This document shows, in pieces, positions 25,630-33,655 of a stretch of DNA of 64,000 nucleotides (its first letter is position 1; every line of letters starts with the position of its first letter). Origin of the DNA: Pseudonocardiaceae bacterium YIM PH 21723 (GTDB lineage Bacteria; Actinomycetota; Actinomycetes; Mycobacteriales; Pseudonocardiaceae); contig QZFT01000019.1 in the NCBI GenBank assembly GCA_003600225.1, positions 1 through 64,000 of the forward strand. Reading direction: 5' to 3'. A model generated the notes under the pieces. The model had not been told where the DNA came from. It worked only from the letters and a program-made list of their open reading frames with translations, and ran no database searches. A program made the position numbers and the translations under genes.

Positions 25630-27270
25630 GTGGATAAACCGCAGCGTCAGCGAGTAGCGGATTTCGTGGTGTCCGCGCTGCAGCGGCGCGGTGTGAAAAA
25701 CGTTTTCGGTGTGGGTGGAGCGAATATCGAGGACCTCTACGACGCGTTGCAGAACTCGGGGATTTCCGGGGTCGTCGCGAAACACGAATGCTCCGCCGCG
25801 ATGATGGCCGACGGCTACGCACGAGTCACTGGACGGCTCGGCGTCGTGATGGCCACCTCGGGTGGCGGGGCGATGAACCTGGTCGCCGGGCTGGCCGAAT
25901 CCCACGCCTCCCGCATCCCGGTACTGGCGCTCGTCGGACAGCCGCCGACCACCCTGGACGGCAGTGGCGCGTTCCAGGAGGGCAGCGGCCAGGCCGGTTC
26001 CCTGGACACCTACCCGCTGTTCGCCGCGGTCGCGCGGCACTGCCGCCGGGTGACCGACCCGGCCGACATGGCGGAGGCCCTGGGTGAGGCGATCGCCGCG
26101 GCCGAGTCCGAACCGCAGGGACCGGCGGTGTTGTTGCTGCCCAAGGACATTCAGCAGAGCCTGATCCCGGTGGCGACGGCGCCGTCCCGGCCGAGATCGG
26201 TGGCCGGCTCGCCGGCCGACCTCGTTACGGCCGCCTGCGGCACGCTGACCGACGCCCGATCGATCCTGGTGATCGCCGGAGAAGGCGCGGCCCGGGCGAA
26301 GACCGAACTCCTGGATCTGGTGCGGCGGATGCCCGCCAGGGTGGCGGTCACGCCCGACGCCAAGGACGCGTTCGACAACCGGCACCCGGCCTACCTGGGT
26401 GTCACCGGCGTCATGGGCCACGCCGAGGTGATCGAATACGCGAAACAGGCCACCGCCTGCCTGCTGGTCGGCACCCGGCTGCCCATGGTGGCCAGGGACG
26501 GCCTCGACCCGGTGGTGCACGCGGTGCCCGTGATCAGCGTCGGCCCGGAGCCGCCGTTCGTTCCCGCGCTGAACCTGGACGGCGATCTGCGGATGACCCT
26601 CGACGAACTCACCGCCCGGCTGCCGGAGCGCGATCCGGATCCGATGCGAACGGACCTGCTCAGACTGCCCATGGTGGCGTCCGGGAACAGGTACGAGGAG
26701 CTCATCGCCGCGGTCCAGACGGCGCTGCCGGAGCGGGCGCACGTGTTCGTGGACGCCGGGAACATCGGCGCGGCGGCCATCCACTGGCTGACCGCGCCCC
26801 GGGACGGCCGATGCGTGGTGGCCCTCGGCATGGGCGGCATGGGGTACACGTTCGGCGCCGGGATCGGCGCGGCCATCGGCGACTCCCGGCGCACCTACGT
26901 GCTGGCGGGTGACGGGTCGTTCTTCATGCACGGTATGGAGATCCACACCGCGATCGAGTACGACGCCGACGTCACCTTCATCGTGGTCAACAACAACGCG
27001 CACGCCATGTGCGTCACCCGCGAGCAGCTGTTCTACGCCGCCGACTACAGCTTCAACCGTTTCCGGCCCGCCGACATCGGGTCCGGCGTGGCCGCGATGT
27101 TCCCGAGCCTGCCGGTGGTGCGTGCCGAATCCGCGGCCGAGGTCGGCGCCGCTGTCCGGGCCGGCGCCGCGCTGTCCGGTCCCAGCCTGATCACCGTGGA
27201 CGTACCGACCGACGAGATGCCGCCTTTCCGGCCGTTCATCGCCGCCCAGCACGACAGGAGAACCGCATGA
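25630..27270 (+). CDS. Thiamine-diphosphate-dependent enzyme (acetolactate-synthase-like)
   Basis: 546 aa with the three-domain ThDP fold. N-terminal PYR domain with the activating Glu in KHECSAAMMADGYAR (near 56) and ATSGGGAMNLVAGL; central domain around 190-330; C-terminal PP domain with GDGSFFMHG...VNNNAH (near 435-460), the metal-ThDP motif. Such enzymes decarboxylate 2-oxo acids and join the acyl anion to an acceptor. It lacks the hallmarks that would assign it to branched-chain amino-acid synthesis, and the operon (SRPBCC, KAS III-like, MMPL) points to specialised metabolism. GTG start with AAGGGG about a dozen bases upstream. Confidence 0.88.
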   Translation: MDKPQRQRVADFVVSALQRRGVKNVFGVGGANIEDLYDALQNSGISGVVAKHECSAAMMADGYARVTGRLGVVMATSGGGAMNLVAGLAESHASRIPVLALVGQPPTTLDGSGAFQEGSGQAGSLDTYPLFAAVARHCRRVTDPADMAEALGEAIAAAESEPQGPAVLLLPKDIQQSLIPVATAPSRPRSVAGSPADLVTAACGTLTDARSILVIAGEGAARAKTELLDLVRRMPARVAVTPDAKDAFDNRHPAYLGVTGVMGHAEVIEYAKQATACLLVGTRLPMVARDGLDPVVHAVPVISVGPEPPFVPALNLDGDLRMTLDELTARLPERDPDPMRTDLLRLPMVASGNRYEELIAAVQTALPERAHVFVDAGNIGAAAIHWLTAPRDGRCVVALGMGGMGYTFGAGIGAAIGDSRRTYVLAGDGSFFMHGMEIHTAIEYDADVTFIVVNNNAHAMCVTREQLFYAADYSFNRFRPADIGSGVAAMFPSLPVVRAESAAEVGAAVRAGAALSGPSLITVDVPTDEMPPFRPFIAAQHDRRTA

Positions 27271-27869
27271 ACGATCTCGCTGACATCCCCGGGTTGGTCC
27301 GGGTGGAGAACAGTGATCGCGATGACGTGCTGGCGACGGTCGCCGAGATGACCCATGCCGTCTATCCGCACCACCAGGTCTACGGGCCGTACTGCACCAT
27401 CCACACGCACGTCGACGCTCCGGCCCGCGAGGTCTACGAATACCTGCGCGACCCGCTGCACCTGCACGAGTGGAGCATGACCACCCGGGACCTCCGCCCG
27501 GAAGGCGACCTGCTGGTGGGCACCGACGTGCTCACCGAGGGCACCCGGATCTTCGTGAAGACGGAGACCAACGACGACGCGATGACGGTGGATTTCCACT
27601 GCGCCTGGGACCAGGGCGACCGGCTCTGGATGATCTACCTGATGCGGGTGGTCCCGGCCGAACTGGTGCTCGGCCGACCGGGCTGCGTGGTCACCTGGAC
27701 CAACTGCCATCACCGGTTCTACGACGAGAATCCGCACCCGGAGGCCTCGCCCCGCGGCCGGGCCTGGGTCGGTGACTTCTGGGACATGTTCTACGCCGGG
27801 CACACCCTGGAACTGACCAACCTCAAGCTCATCTGCGAACACCGCACCGCGCGTCGCGAGGCGGCCTGA
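27267..27869 (+). CDS. SRPBCC-fold (START/polyketide cyclase-like) protein
   Basis: 200 aa. The segment YCTIHTHVDAPAREVYEYLRDPLHLHEWSMT is the typical first strand and helix of the START/aromatase-cyclase fold, and the helix near the C-terminus (WVGDFWDMFYAGHTLELTNLKLICEH) ends it. Its start overlaps the TPP-enzyme stop (ATGA) and its stop overlaps the KAS III-like start (TGATG), so translation of all three is coupled. Likely binds or cyclises the hydrophobic intermediate made by the neighbouring enzymes; unproven. Confidence 0.8.
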   Translation: MNDLADIPGLVRVENSDRDDVLATVAEMTHAVYPHHQVYGPYCTIHTHVDAPAREVYEYLRDPLHLHEWSMTTRDLRPEGDLLVGTDVLTEGTRIFVKTETNDDAMTVDFHCAWDQGDRLWMIYLMRVVPAELVLGRPGCVVTWTNCHHRFYDENPHPEASPRGRAWVGDFWDMFYAGHTLELTNLKLICEHRTARREAA

Positions 27870-28882
27870 TGACCGCGATCAGCCTGACCGATGTGGCCGG
27901 TTACCTGCCCGGCGAGCCGGTCGACCTGACCTACTTCACCGCGCTGCCGAGGAAGAGCTCGGCGATGTTTGCCCCGCCGCAGCGGCGGCACCACATCGCC
28001 CGGGACGAGACCGCCGTGGACATGATCGAACGGGCGGCCCGGTCCATTGTGGATCGGCAGGGTTCCCGCAGCCTGCGCGGGGTGAACGCGCTGCTGGTAC
28101 ACACCCAGGTTCCCGATCAGCCTTTTACCGGCTGCGGATCCGAGGTGGCCAGGCGCCTGGGAATGTACCCGGAGTGGGTCCTCGACGTCCACAATGGAGG
28201 GTGCGCCTCGTTCGTGCACATGCTGGCGCTGGCCCGCCGGCTGCTGGAACCCGGCCAGTCGGCGTTGCTGTGCAACGTGCAGAACGCGGCGGGCAAGATC
28301 TACACCCAGTCCGAGGTGCGGAAACGGGTCGAGGCCCCGGTGCCCGGCGATGCCTGCGGGGTGGGACTGGTGACCACCTCGGCGCACTCGCCGGTGCTGG
28401 AGATCGAGTGCCGCAACCTGGGTGAGTTCGCCGGCGGCATGGAGATCGTCACCGGCGACGGCAGCACCCCGCACCACTACTGGGAACCCAACGCGGGCCA
28501 GGGCTGGCTCGGCTTCTCCGACTCCAGCATCGCCAAGGTGCTGTCCCGGGGGAACCGCCTGGTCCCCGAGGTGATCACCGCCGTATGCGACCGGCTCGGG
28601 GTGTCCACCGCCGAGATCGACACGCTGATCACCAACCAGCCGAACCGGCTGTTCCTGCGCAACTGGCGGGAAGCCCTCCAGCTGGACCAGGAACGGCAGA
28701 TCGAGAGCTTCAACGACTGCGGGAACATGTTCGGCGCCGCGATGCCGGTGAACTTCGAGCGCGGCGTGCGGGACGGCCGGATCAAGGACGACAGCCTGGT
28801 GGTGCTGGGCGGGTTCGCCCACGTCGGCGACTTCGCCGCGGCCGCCGCGATTCGCTGGCAGGGGACCGGGATTGTCCACTAG
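27869..28882 (+). CDS. KAS III/FabH-like enzyme lacking the catalytic histidine
   Basis: 337 aa. The nucleophile Cys112 (VHNGGCASFVHML) aligns with Cys112 of FabH, and Asn286 (CGNMFGAAMP) fits the Asn of the Cys-His-Asn triad. At the His position, however, the usual PHQAN reads TNQPN (Asn256). Decarboxylative condensation needs that His, so an acyltransferase or otherwise altered reaction is likely, as in KAS III-like proteins that acylate alcohols or amines in natural-product pathways. Coupled to the SRPBCC gene by a one-base overlap and to the MMPL gene by an 11-base overlap. Confidence 0.88.
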   Translation: MTAISLTDVAGYLPGEPVDLTYFTALPRKSSAMFAPPQRRHHIARDETAVDMIERAARSIVDRQGSRSLRGVNALLVHTQVPDQPFTGCGSEVARRLGMYPEWVLDVHNGGCASFVHMLALARRLLEPGQSALLCNVQNAAGKIYTQSEVRKRVEAPVPGDACGVGLVTTSAHSPVLEIECRNLGEFAGGMEIVTGDGSTPHHYWEPNAGQGWLGFSDSSIAKVLSRGNRLVPEVITAVCDRLGVSTAEIDTLITNQPNRLFLRNWREALQLDQERQIESFNDCGNMFGAAMPVNFERGVRDGRIKDDSLVVLGGFAHVGDFAAAAAIRWQGTGIVH

Positions 28883-30971
28883 ACGCGCCACCGCCATCCT
28901 GCTCCTCGTGCTCGGCGTCGCGGTGGGCGCCGCCGTGCTGGCCGGAGTACTCGGACCGAAGTTCAAGAGCGGCGGATATGTGCCGCCCGATGCCGAATCC
29001 GTGCGTGCCGACAAGGTCCTCGCCGCCGAATTCCACGGCGGGGCACCGAATTTGGTCCTGCTGGTGTCCGGTGAGTCCGAAGTGGACAGCCCGGCGATGG
29101 CGACCGAGGGCCGGGCGCTGGCCGAGCGGGTGCGGTCCTGGCCCGGGGTCGCCTTCGCACAGTCCTACTGGGACACCGGGTACCCGCAGTTGCGCAGCCA
29201 GGACGGCAAGGCTGGGCTGGTGCTCGCCCAGCTGTCCGGGGACGAGGGCGCCGCGCAGGAGACCGCAGCCAAACTCGTGCCGGCGGTGACCGGTGAACGC
29301 GGCCAGATCGTGGTGAGCGCGACCGGCTCGATCCAGACCAATGTGGAGGCCGAGGACTGGAGCAAGCGCGATCTCCTGGCGGCCGAGCTGATCGCGGCGC
29401 CGCTGACCTTCCTGATCCTGCTGTTCGCCTTCCGCTCGCTGATCGCCGTGCTGATGCCCCTCGTAGTCGGCGCGGTCGCGGTGGTGGGCACGGCGGCGCT
29501 GCTCAGCGTGTTGTCCCGGTTCATCGAGCTGAACATCTTCGCCATGAACATCACCACGGCGCTCGGCTTCGCCCTCGCCGTGGACTACAGCCTGTTCATC
29601 ATCACCAGATTCCGCGAGGAGCTGATCCACGACCCGGGGTCCGCTGTCCGCCGGACGCTCAGCACGGCCGGCCGCACGGTGATCTACTCGGCGATCACGG
29701 TGGCCCTCGGACTGGCCGCGATGCTGGTGTTCCCACTGGTGTTCCTGCGATCCATGGCCGTGGTCGGCATGATCGTCGTGGCGCTCGCCGCGGTGGCGGC
29801 CATCGCCCTGCTCATCCCGGCGCTGGCCCTGCTCGGGCCGAACATCGACCGGTTAACCCTGTTCCGGCGCCGGTCGGAGGTCGCGGGTGGCTGGGGCCGG
29901 ATCGCCCGGACCGTCATGCGCAGGCCGGTGATCTTCGGCGGGGTGGTGACGGTGTTGCTGGTACTGCTGGCGATTCCGTTCGGCCGCGCGGAGTTCGGCA
30001 CCATCGACGACCGGGTGCTGCCTGCCCGGTCCGCCGCGCATGTGGCGGCCGACCAGTTGCGGGACCGGTTCCCGGGCGTGGAGACCACTCCGGTGTCGAT
30101 CGTGCTGCCGCACACCGCCGCGGAGTCCACCGTGGACTATGCGGCACGGGTGTCCCAGGTGGCCAATGTCCGCGCGGTGCAACCGGTTCCGTCGGAACGG
30201 GGGACCTGGTTGCGGGTGGCAGCCGGCGCGAACCCGGACTCGGCGGCCGGCCGGCGGCTGATCGCCGACCTGCGCGGGCTGCCCGCGCCGGGGGAGCGCC
30301 TGGTGACCGGGGGAGCGGCCGACCTGGTCGACACCCGGGAGGCCATTGTGGACAGGCTGGGCTGGGCGGCGCTCATCGTGCTGGGCTCGATGACCCTGCT
30401 GCTGTTCCTGTTCACCCGTAGCGTGATCGTGCCGGTCAAGGCCGCCGTGCTGTCCGCGCTGAGCCTCACCGCCTCGTTCGGCGCGATGGTGTGGATCTTC
30501 CAGGAAGGGCATCTGCGCTGGCTGGTCGGGGATTTCACCGTCACCGGTTTCCTCGACCTGAGCACGCTGGTACTGGTGTTCTGCCTGGCCTTCGGGCTGT
30601 CCATGGACTACGAGGTGTTCCTGCTGTCCCGCATCCGGGAGGAGTACCTGCGGACCGGGGACAACGAGGGCGCGGTGGCCGAAGGCCTGGCGAGCACCGG
30701 CCGGGTGGTGTCGGCGGCGGCGTTGATCGTCGCCGTCGTGCTGGGTGTGCTGGCCTCGTCTGGGCTGACGATGCTCAAGACCCTGGGCGTCGGCCTGGCC
30801 ATCGCGGTGATCATGGACGCCACCCTGGTCCGCGGCGTGCTGTTGCCCGCGACCATGAAACTCCTCGGCCCACTCAACTGGTGGCCGTTCGGATCCGAAG
30901 TTGGCGATGTTCGGGGCGAGGAACGAGTCCCGAACATCGCCAACTTCGGGACTACGAAGAGCGTGGGGTGA
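28872..30971 (+). CDS. MMPL-family RND lipid/metabolite exporter
   Basis: 699 aa with the MMPL plan: helix 1 (about 5-28), extracytoplasmic loop, helices 2-6 (about 175-330) with ALGFALAVDYSLFIITRFREEL, second loop, helices 7-12 with FGLSMDYEVFLLSRIREEY, the two Asp-Tyr proton-relay sites. TTG start at 28872 lies inside the KAS III-like gene (overlap 11 bases), so it is part of that operon and probably exports its product. The last ~25 residues (SEVGDVRGEERVPNIANFG) are encoded by the 21-bp palindrome at 30895-30949 and are probably not functional sequence. Convergent overlap with the response regulator gene. Confidence 0.92.
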   Translation: MSTRRATAILLLVLGVAVGAAVLAGVLGPKFKSGGYVPPDAESVRADKVLAAEFHGGAPNLVLLVSGESEVDSPAMATEGRALAERVRSWPGVAFAQSYWDTGYPQLRSQDGKAGLVLAQLSGDEGAAQETAAKLVPAVTGERGQIVVSATGSIQTNVEAEDWSKRDLLAAELIAAPLTFLILLFAFRSLIAVLMPLVVGAVAVVGTAALLSVLSRFIELNIFAMNITTALGFALAVDYSLFIITRFREELIHDPGSAVRRTLSTAGRTVIYSAITVALGLAAMLVFPLVFLRSMAVVGMIVVALAAVAAIALLIPALALLGPNIDRLTLFRRRSEVAGGWGRIARTVMRRPVIFGGVVTVLLVLLAIPFGRAEFGTIDDRVLPARSAAHVAADQLRDRFPGVETTPVSIVLPHTAAESTVDYAARVSQVANVRAVQPVPSERGTWLRVAAGANPDSAAGRRLIADLRGLPAPGERLVTGGAADLVDTREAIVDRLGWAALIVLGSMTLLLFLFTRSVIVPVKAAVLSALSLTASFGAMVWIFQEGHLRWLVGDFTVTGFLDLSTLVLVFCLAFGLSMDYEVFLLSRIREEYLRTGDNEGAVAEGLASTGRVVSAAALIVAVVLGVLASSGLTMLKTLGVGLAIAVIMDATLVRGVLLPATMKLLGPLNWWPFGSEVGDVRGEERVPNIANFGTTKSVG
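30895..30949. repeat. Palindrome family copy 1 (21-bp perfect stem)
   Basis: Arms start CCGAAGTTGGCGATGTTCGG (30895-30915) and pair perfectly with 30929-30949; loop GCGAGGAACGAGT. It lies between the convergent MMPL and response-regulator genes, inside the MMPL reading frame, and probably works as a bidirectional terminator. Three relatives: 38694-38742, 52650-52704, 56881-56936. Confidence 0.8.
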
Positions 30972-31623
30972 CCAGTCCGGTCTCGTAGGCGAGGACGACG
31001 AGCTGCGCGCGGTCTCGGGCATGCAGCTTCATCATCGCCCGGTTCACGTGGGTCTTCGCGGTCAGCGGGGATACCGTCAGCTTGGTGGCGATGTCCTCAT
31101 TGGACAGTCCATTCGCGACGAGGACCAGTACCTCGCGTTCCCGGTCGGTGAGCACGTCCAGCGCGGCCGGGGTCGGCTGCTCGGCCGGCTCCGGCTGGGC
31201 CAGGTACCGGGCGATCAGGCTCTTGGTGGCGGCGGGGGAGAGCAGCGCCTCGCCACTGGCCACCACCCGGATGGCGTCGAGCAGTTCCGCCGGTTCCACG
31301 CCCTTGCCGAGGAAGCCGCTCGCGCCGGCGCGCAGCGCCTGGAACACGTACTCGTCCATCTCGAAGGTGGTCAGCACGAGGACCTTCACCTCGGCCAGCG
31401 CCGGGTCCTCGGAGATCATCGTGGTCGCCTGCAGGCCGTCGGTGCCGGGCATCCGGATGTCCATCAACACCACGTCGACGGCCAGTTCCCTGGCCAGCCG
31501 TACCGCCTCCGCGCCATCGGCGGCCTCGCCGACGACCTGGAGGTCCGGGGCGGAGTCGACCAGCACCTTGAAGCCGGCCCGCATCAGCGCCTGGTCGTCG
31601 GCCAGCAGCACTCGGATCGTCAC
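30952..31623 (-). CDS. NarL/LuxR-type response regulator
   Basis: 223 aa. Receiver domain 1-120: acidic pair Asp9/Asp10 (LLADDQ), phosphoacceptor Asp55 (VVLMDIRMPG), switch Thr in VLVLTTF and Lys in GFLGKG. C-terminal LuxR helix-turn-helix about 155-215: LTDREREVLVLVANGLSNEDIA...TAKTHVNRAMMKL. All key residues are present, so it should be phosphorylated by the kinase encoded immediately upstream (4-base overlap). Targets unknown; the adjacent MMPL operon is a candidate. Confidence 0.93.
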   Translation of the reverse strand: MTIRVLLADDQALMRAGFKVLVDSAPDLQVVGEAADGAEAVRLARELAVDVVLMDIRMPGTDGLQATTMISEDPALAEVKVLVLTTFEMDEYVFQALRAGASGFLGKGVEPAELLDAIRVVASGEALLSPAATKSLIARYLAQPEPAEQPTPAALDVLTDREREVLVLVANGLSNEDIATKLTVSPLTAKTHVNRAMMKLHARDRAQLVVLAYETGLVTPRSS

Positions 31624-32816
31624 AGTGACCCATTCTCCTCGGCGGGCAGAACGGCCCGTACCCGGTAGCCGGTCTCCGTGGAACCGGCCTCCAGGGTGCC
31701 GCCCACCGCCGCCGCGCGTTCCCGCATGCCGCGCAGTCCGTGCCCGGTGCCCTCGGCGGGCGCCGTTCCGGCCGGCGGCCGCCGATTACGCACCTCGATG
31801 ATCAGCTGGCCGATCGCGTACCGCAGCAGCAGGTCCACCTCGGTCGGGCCGACGTGTTTGCGCACATTGGTCAACGACTCCTGAATGATCCGGTAGGCGG
31901 TTAGATCCACCGCCGCCGACAGTGGGCCGGGTATCCCGTCGACGCGCCGGTTCACCCGGAGGCCCGCCTCGGTGAATGCGGTGATCAGCTCGTCGAGCCC
32001 ACCGAGGCCCGGTGCGGGCGCGGTGGGTGCGTCCGGCTGGTCCTCCTGACGCAGCAGCCCCAGGGTGGTCTGGAGTTCGGTGAGCACCGACTGGCTGGAC
32101 TTGCGGATCAGCTTCAACGCTTCGGCGGCCTGATCCGGTTGGCTGGTCAGCACATGCGAGGCGACCCCGGCCTGCACGTTGATCAACGCGATGTGGTGGG
32201 CCAGCACGTCGTGCAGTTCCCGGGCGATGCGCAACCGCTCCTCGGTGACCCGCCTGCGGGCGGTCTCCTCCCGGGTCTGCTCGGCTCGCACCGCGCGTTC
32301 CTCCACGGCCAGCACGTAGGCCCGCCGGTGCTGGACCGCGTCGCCGACGGCCACCGCCATCACGATGAACGCGATCGCGGCGAACACCTCCGGTTCGACC
32401 CAGCCCTCCTCGATCAGGCCGAGCAGCACCATGCCGGCGATCACCGCGAGGGCCGCCCGCGCGGCGGTGCGCCGGTCCAGGTTCGCCGCCACCGTGTACA
32501 TCGCGACGATCACGGTGAAGCTGATCGGCCGGGTCTGCCCGGAGATGAACGTCGCCACGGCGAAGGTGGCCATGGTCAGCCCCAGCACCGGGATCGGCCA
32601 GCGACGGCGCCACAGCAGGGCGGCGCACGCGATGAGGCCGAAGATCACCAGCAGATAGCGCGGCGGATGGTGGTGGCCGCCGCGGGAGAGCAACGGGCCG
32701 ATGATCACCCAGACGAACAGGCCGGCCGCCAGCACCACGTCCATCAGATGGGGGTTGCGGCGGATGACACGTTGATAGGAGGCGAGGCCGGTCACCGGCT
32801 CACGGTAGCGCCACAT
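31620..32816 (-). CDS. Sensor histidine kinase (HisKA_3, DesK/NarX type)
   Basis: 398 aa. Four to six hydrophobic segments in residues 25-165 form a membrane sensor without a large extracellular loop. The dimerisation/phosphoacceptor helix ERLRIARELHDVLAHH (near 195-210) has the phospho-His, and the C-terminal ATPase domain ends in GTGHGLRGMRERAAAVGG. Overlaps the response-regulator gene by four bases, giving a complete two-component system. The signal is unknown; few-loop kinases of this kind often sense membrane stress. Confidence 0.92.
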   Translation of the reverse strand: MWRYREPVTGLASYQRVIRRNPHLMDVVLAAGLFVWVIIGPLLSRGGHHHPPRYLLVIFGLIACAALLWRRRWPIPVLGLTMATFAVATFISGQTRPISFTVIVAMYTVAANLDRRTAARAALAVIAGMVLLGLIEEGWVEPEVFAAIAFIVMAVAVGDAVQHRRAYVLAVEERAVRAEQTREETARRRVTEERLRIARELHDVLAHHIALINVQAGVASHVLTSQPDQAAEALKLIRKSSQSVLTELQTTLGLLRQEDQPDAPTAPAPGLGGLDELITAFTEAGLRVNRRVDGIPGPLSAAVDLTAYRIIQESLTNVRKHVGPTEVDLLLRYAIGQLIIEVRNRRPPAGTAPAEGTGHGLRGMRERAAAVGGTLEAGSTETGYRVRAVLPAEENGSL

Positions 32817-32946
32817 AACGATCAGGGTCGTCCGCTGGACACGGTATGTCCCACGTACTGCGGTTGTAGCAGCACGGAACCCGACAGTGTCCCACCCGGC
32901 GCGTTAATCTTGCGTCCTGTTCGCAGCTCGATGAACTGGAGAATTC

Positions 32947-33549
32947 GTGGCCGATCGCGTTCGCACCGCCACCCGCAAGGTCCCGTTGTCCGACCCGGGG
33001 CGCCTGCAGGAGGTCTACGCGGCCACACTGGACGCGGTCGCGGACGTCGGTTACGAGCGGTTCAACATGGACCTGATCGCCCAGCGGGTGCGGGCAAGCA
33101 AGGCGACGCTCTACCAGCGCTGGCCGTCCAAGGCGAACCTGATCATGGACGCGCTGCGGCATGTGGACCTGGAGTTCACCGTGCCGGACACCGGCAGCTT
33201 CCTCGGTGACCTGCGGCTGATGATGCTCTACTGGCTGCAGCTGCCCCAGGTGAGCCGGCCGGGCCTGATGCTCGCGGTCCTGGAGGGCAGCCGCCGCGAC
33301 CCGGAGCTCTACCAGCTGCTGATGAACCGGGCCGACGAGCGCTGGGCCCGGGAACGCACCCTCGACGTGATCCACCGGGCCATCGCGCGGCGCGAACTGC
33401 CGGAGGACGTGGATCCCGAGCTGATGCTGCTCTGCCCGTTCGCCGTGGCCATGGCCCGGATGCTGGTCCCCGGCACCGACGACCCGGAAGAGCTCGTCAA
33501 CCGGGTAGTGGACAAGCTGGTCAAGCCGCTCCTCACCCACATGATGTAA
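32947..33549 (+). CDS. TetR-family transcriptional regulator
   Basis: 200 aa from GTG at 32947 (GGAG seven bases upstream). N-terminal TetR helix-turn-helix: EVYAATLDAVADVGYERFNMDLIAQRVRASKATLYQRWPSKANLI (residues about 18-62). The C-terminal domain, with RRDPELYQLLMNRADERWARERTLDVIHRAI, resembles TetR_C ligand-binding helices. The P450 gene starts 107 bases downstream in the same direction with a palindrome between, so it probably regulates the P450/ferredoxin pair. Confidence 0.9.
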   Translation: MADRVRTATRKVPLSDPGRLQEVYAATLDAVADVGYERFNMDLIAQRVRASKATLYQRWPSKANLIMDALRHVDLEFTVPDTGSFLGDLRLMMLYWLQLPQVSRPGLMLAVLEGSRRDPELYQLLMNRADERWARERTLDVIHRAIARRELPEDVDPELMLLCPFAVAMARMLVPGTDDPEELVNRVVDKLVKPLLTHMM

Positions 33550-33592
33550 CTCGCTGAGAAGTCCCTGAATTGGGTACTAATTCGGTAGCTAG

Positions 33593-33611
33593 GTACAAAA
33601 CAGTTCTGTAC
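33593..33611. promoter_or_regulatory. Putative operator upstream of the P450 gene
   Basis: Imperfect dyad GTACA-AAACAGTTC-TGTAC centred about 55 bases before the P450 ATG and downstream of the TetR gene. The inner ACAAAACAGTTCTGT extends the symmetry. A plausible binding site for the TetR protein; untested. Confidence 0.4.
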
Positions 33612-33655
33612 TGTCCAGTGGTGAGGGCATTCCCGAGCGAGGGGGGACCACCACG

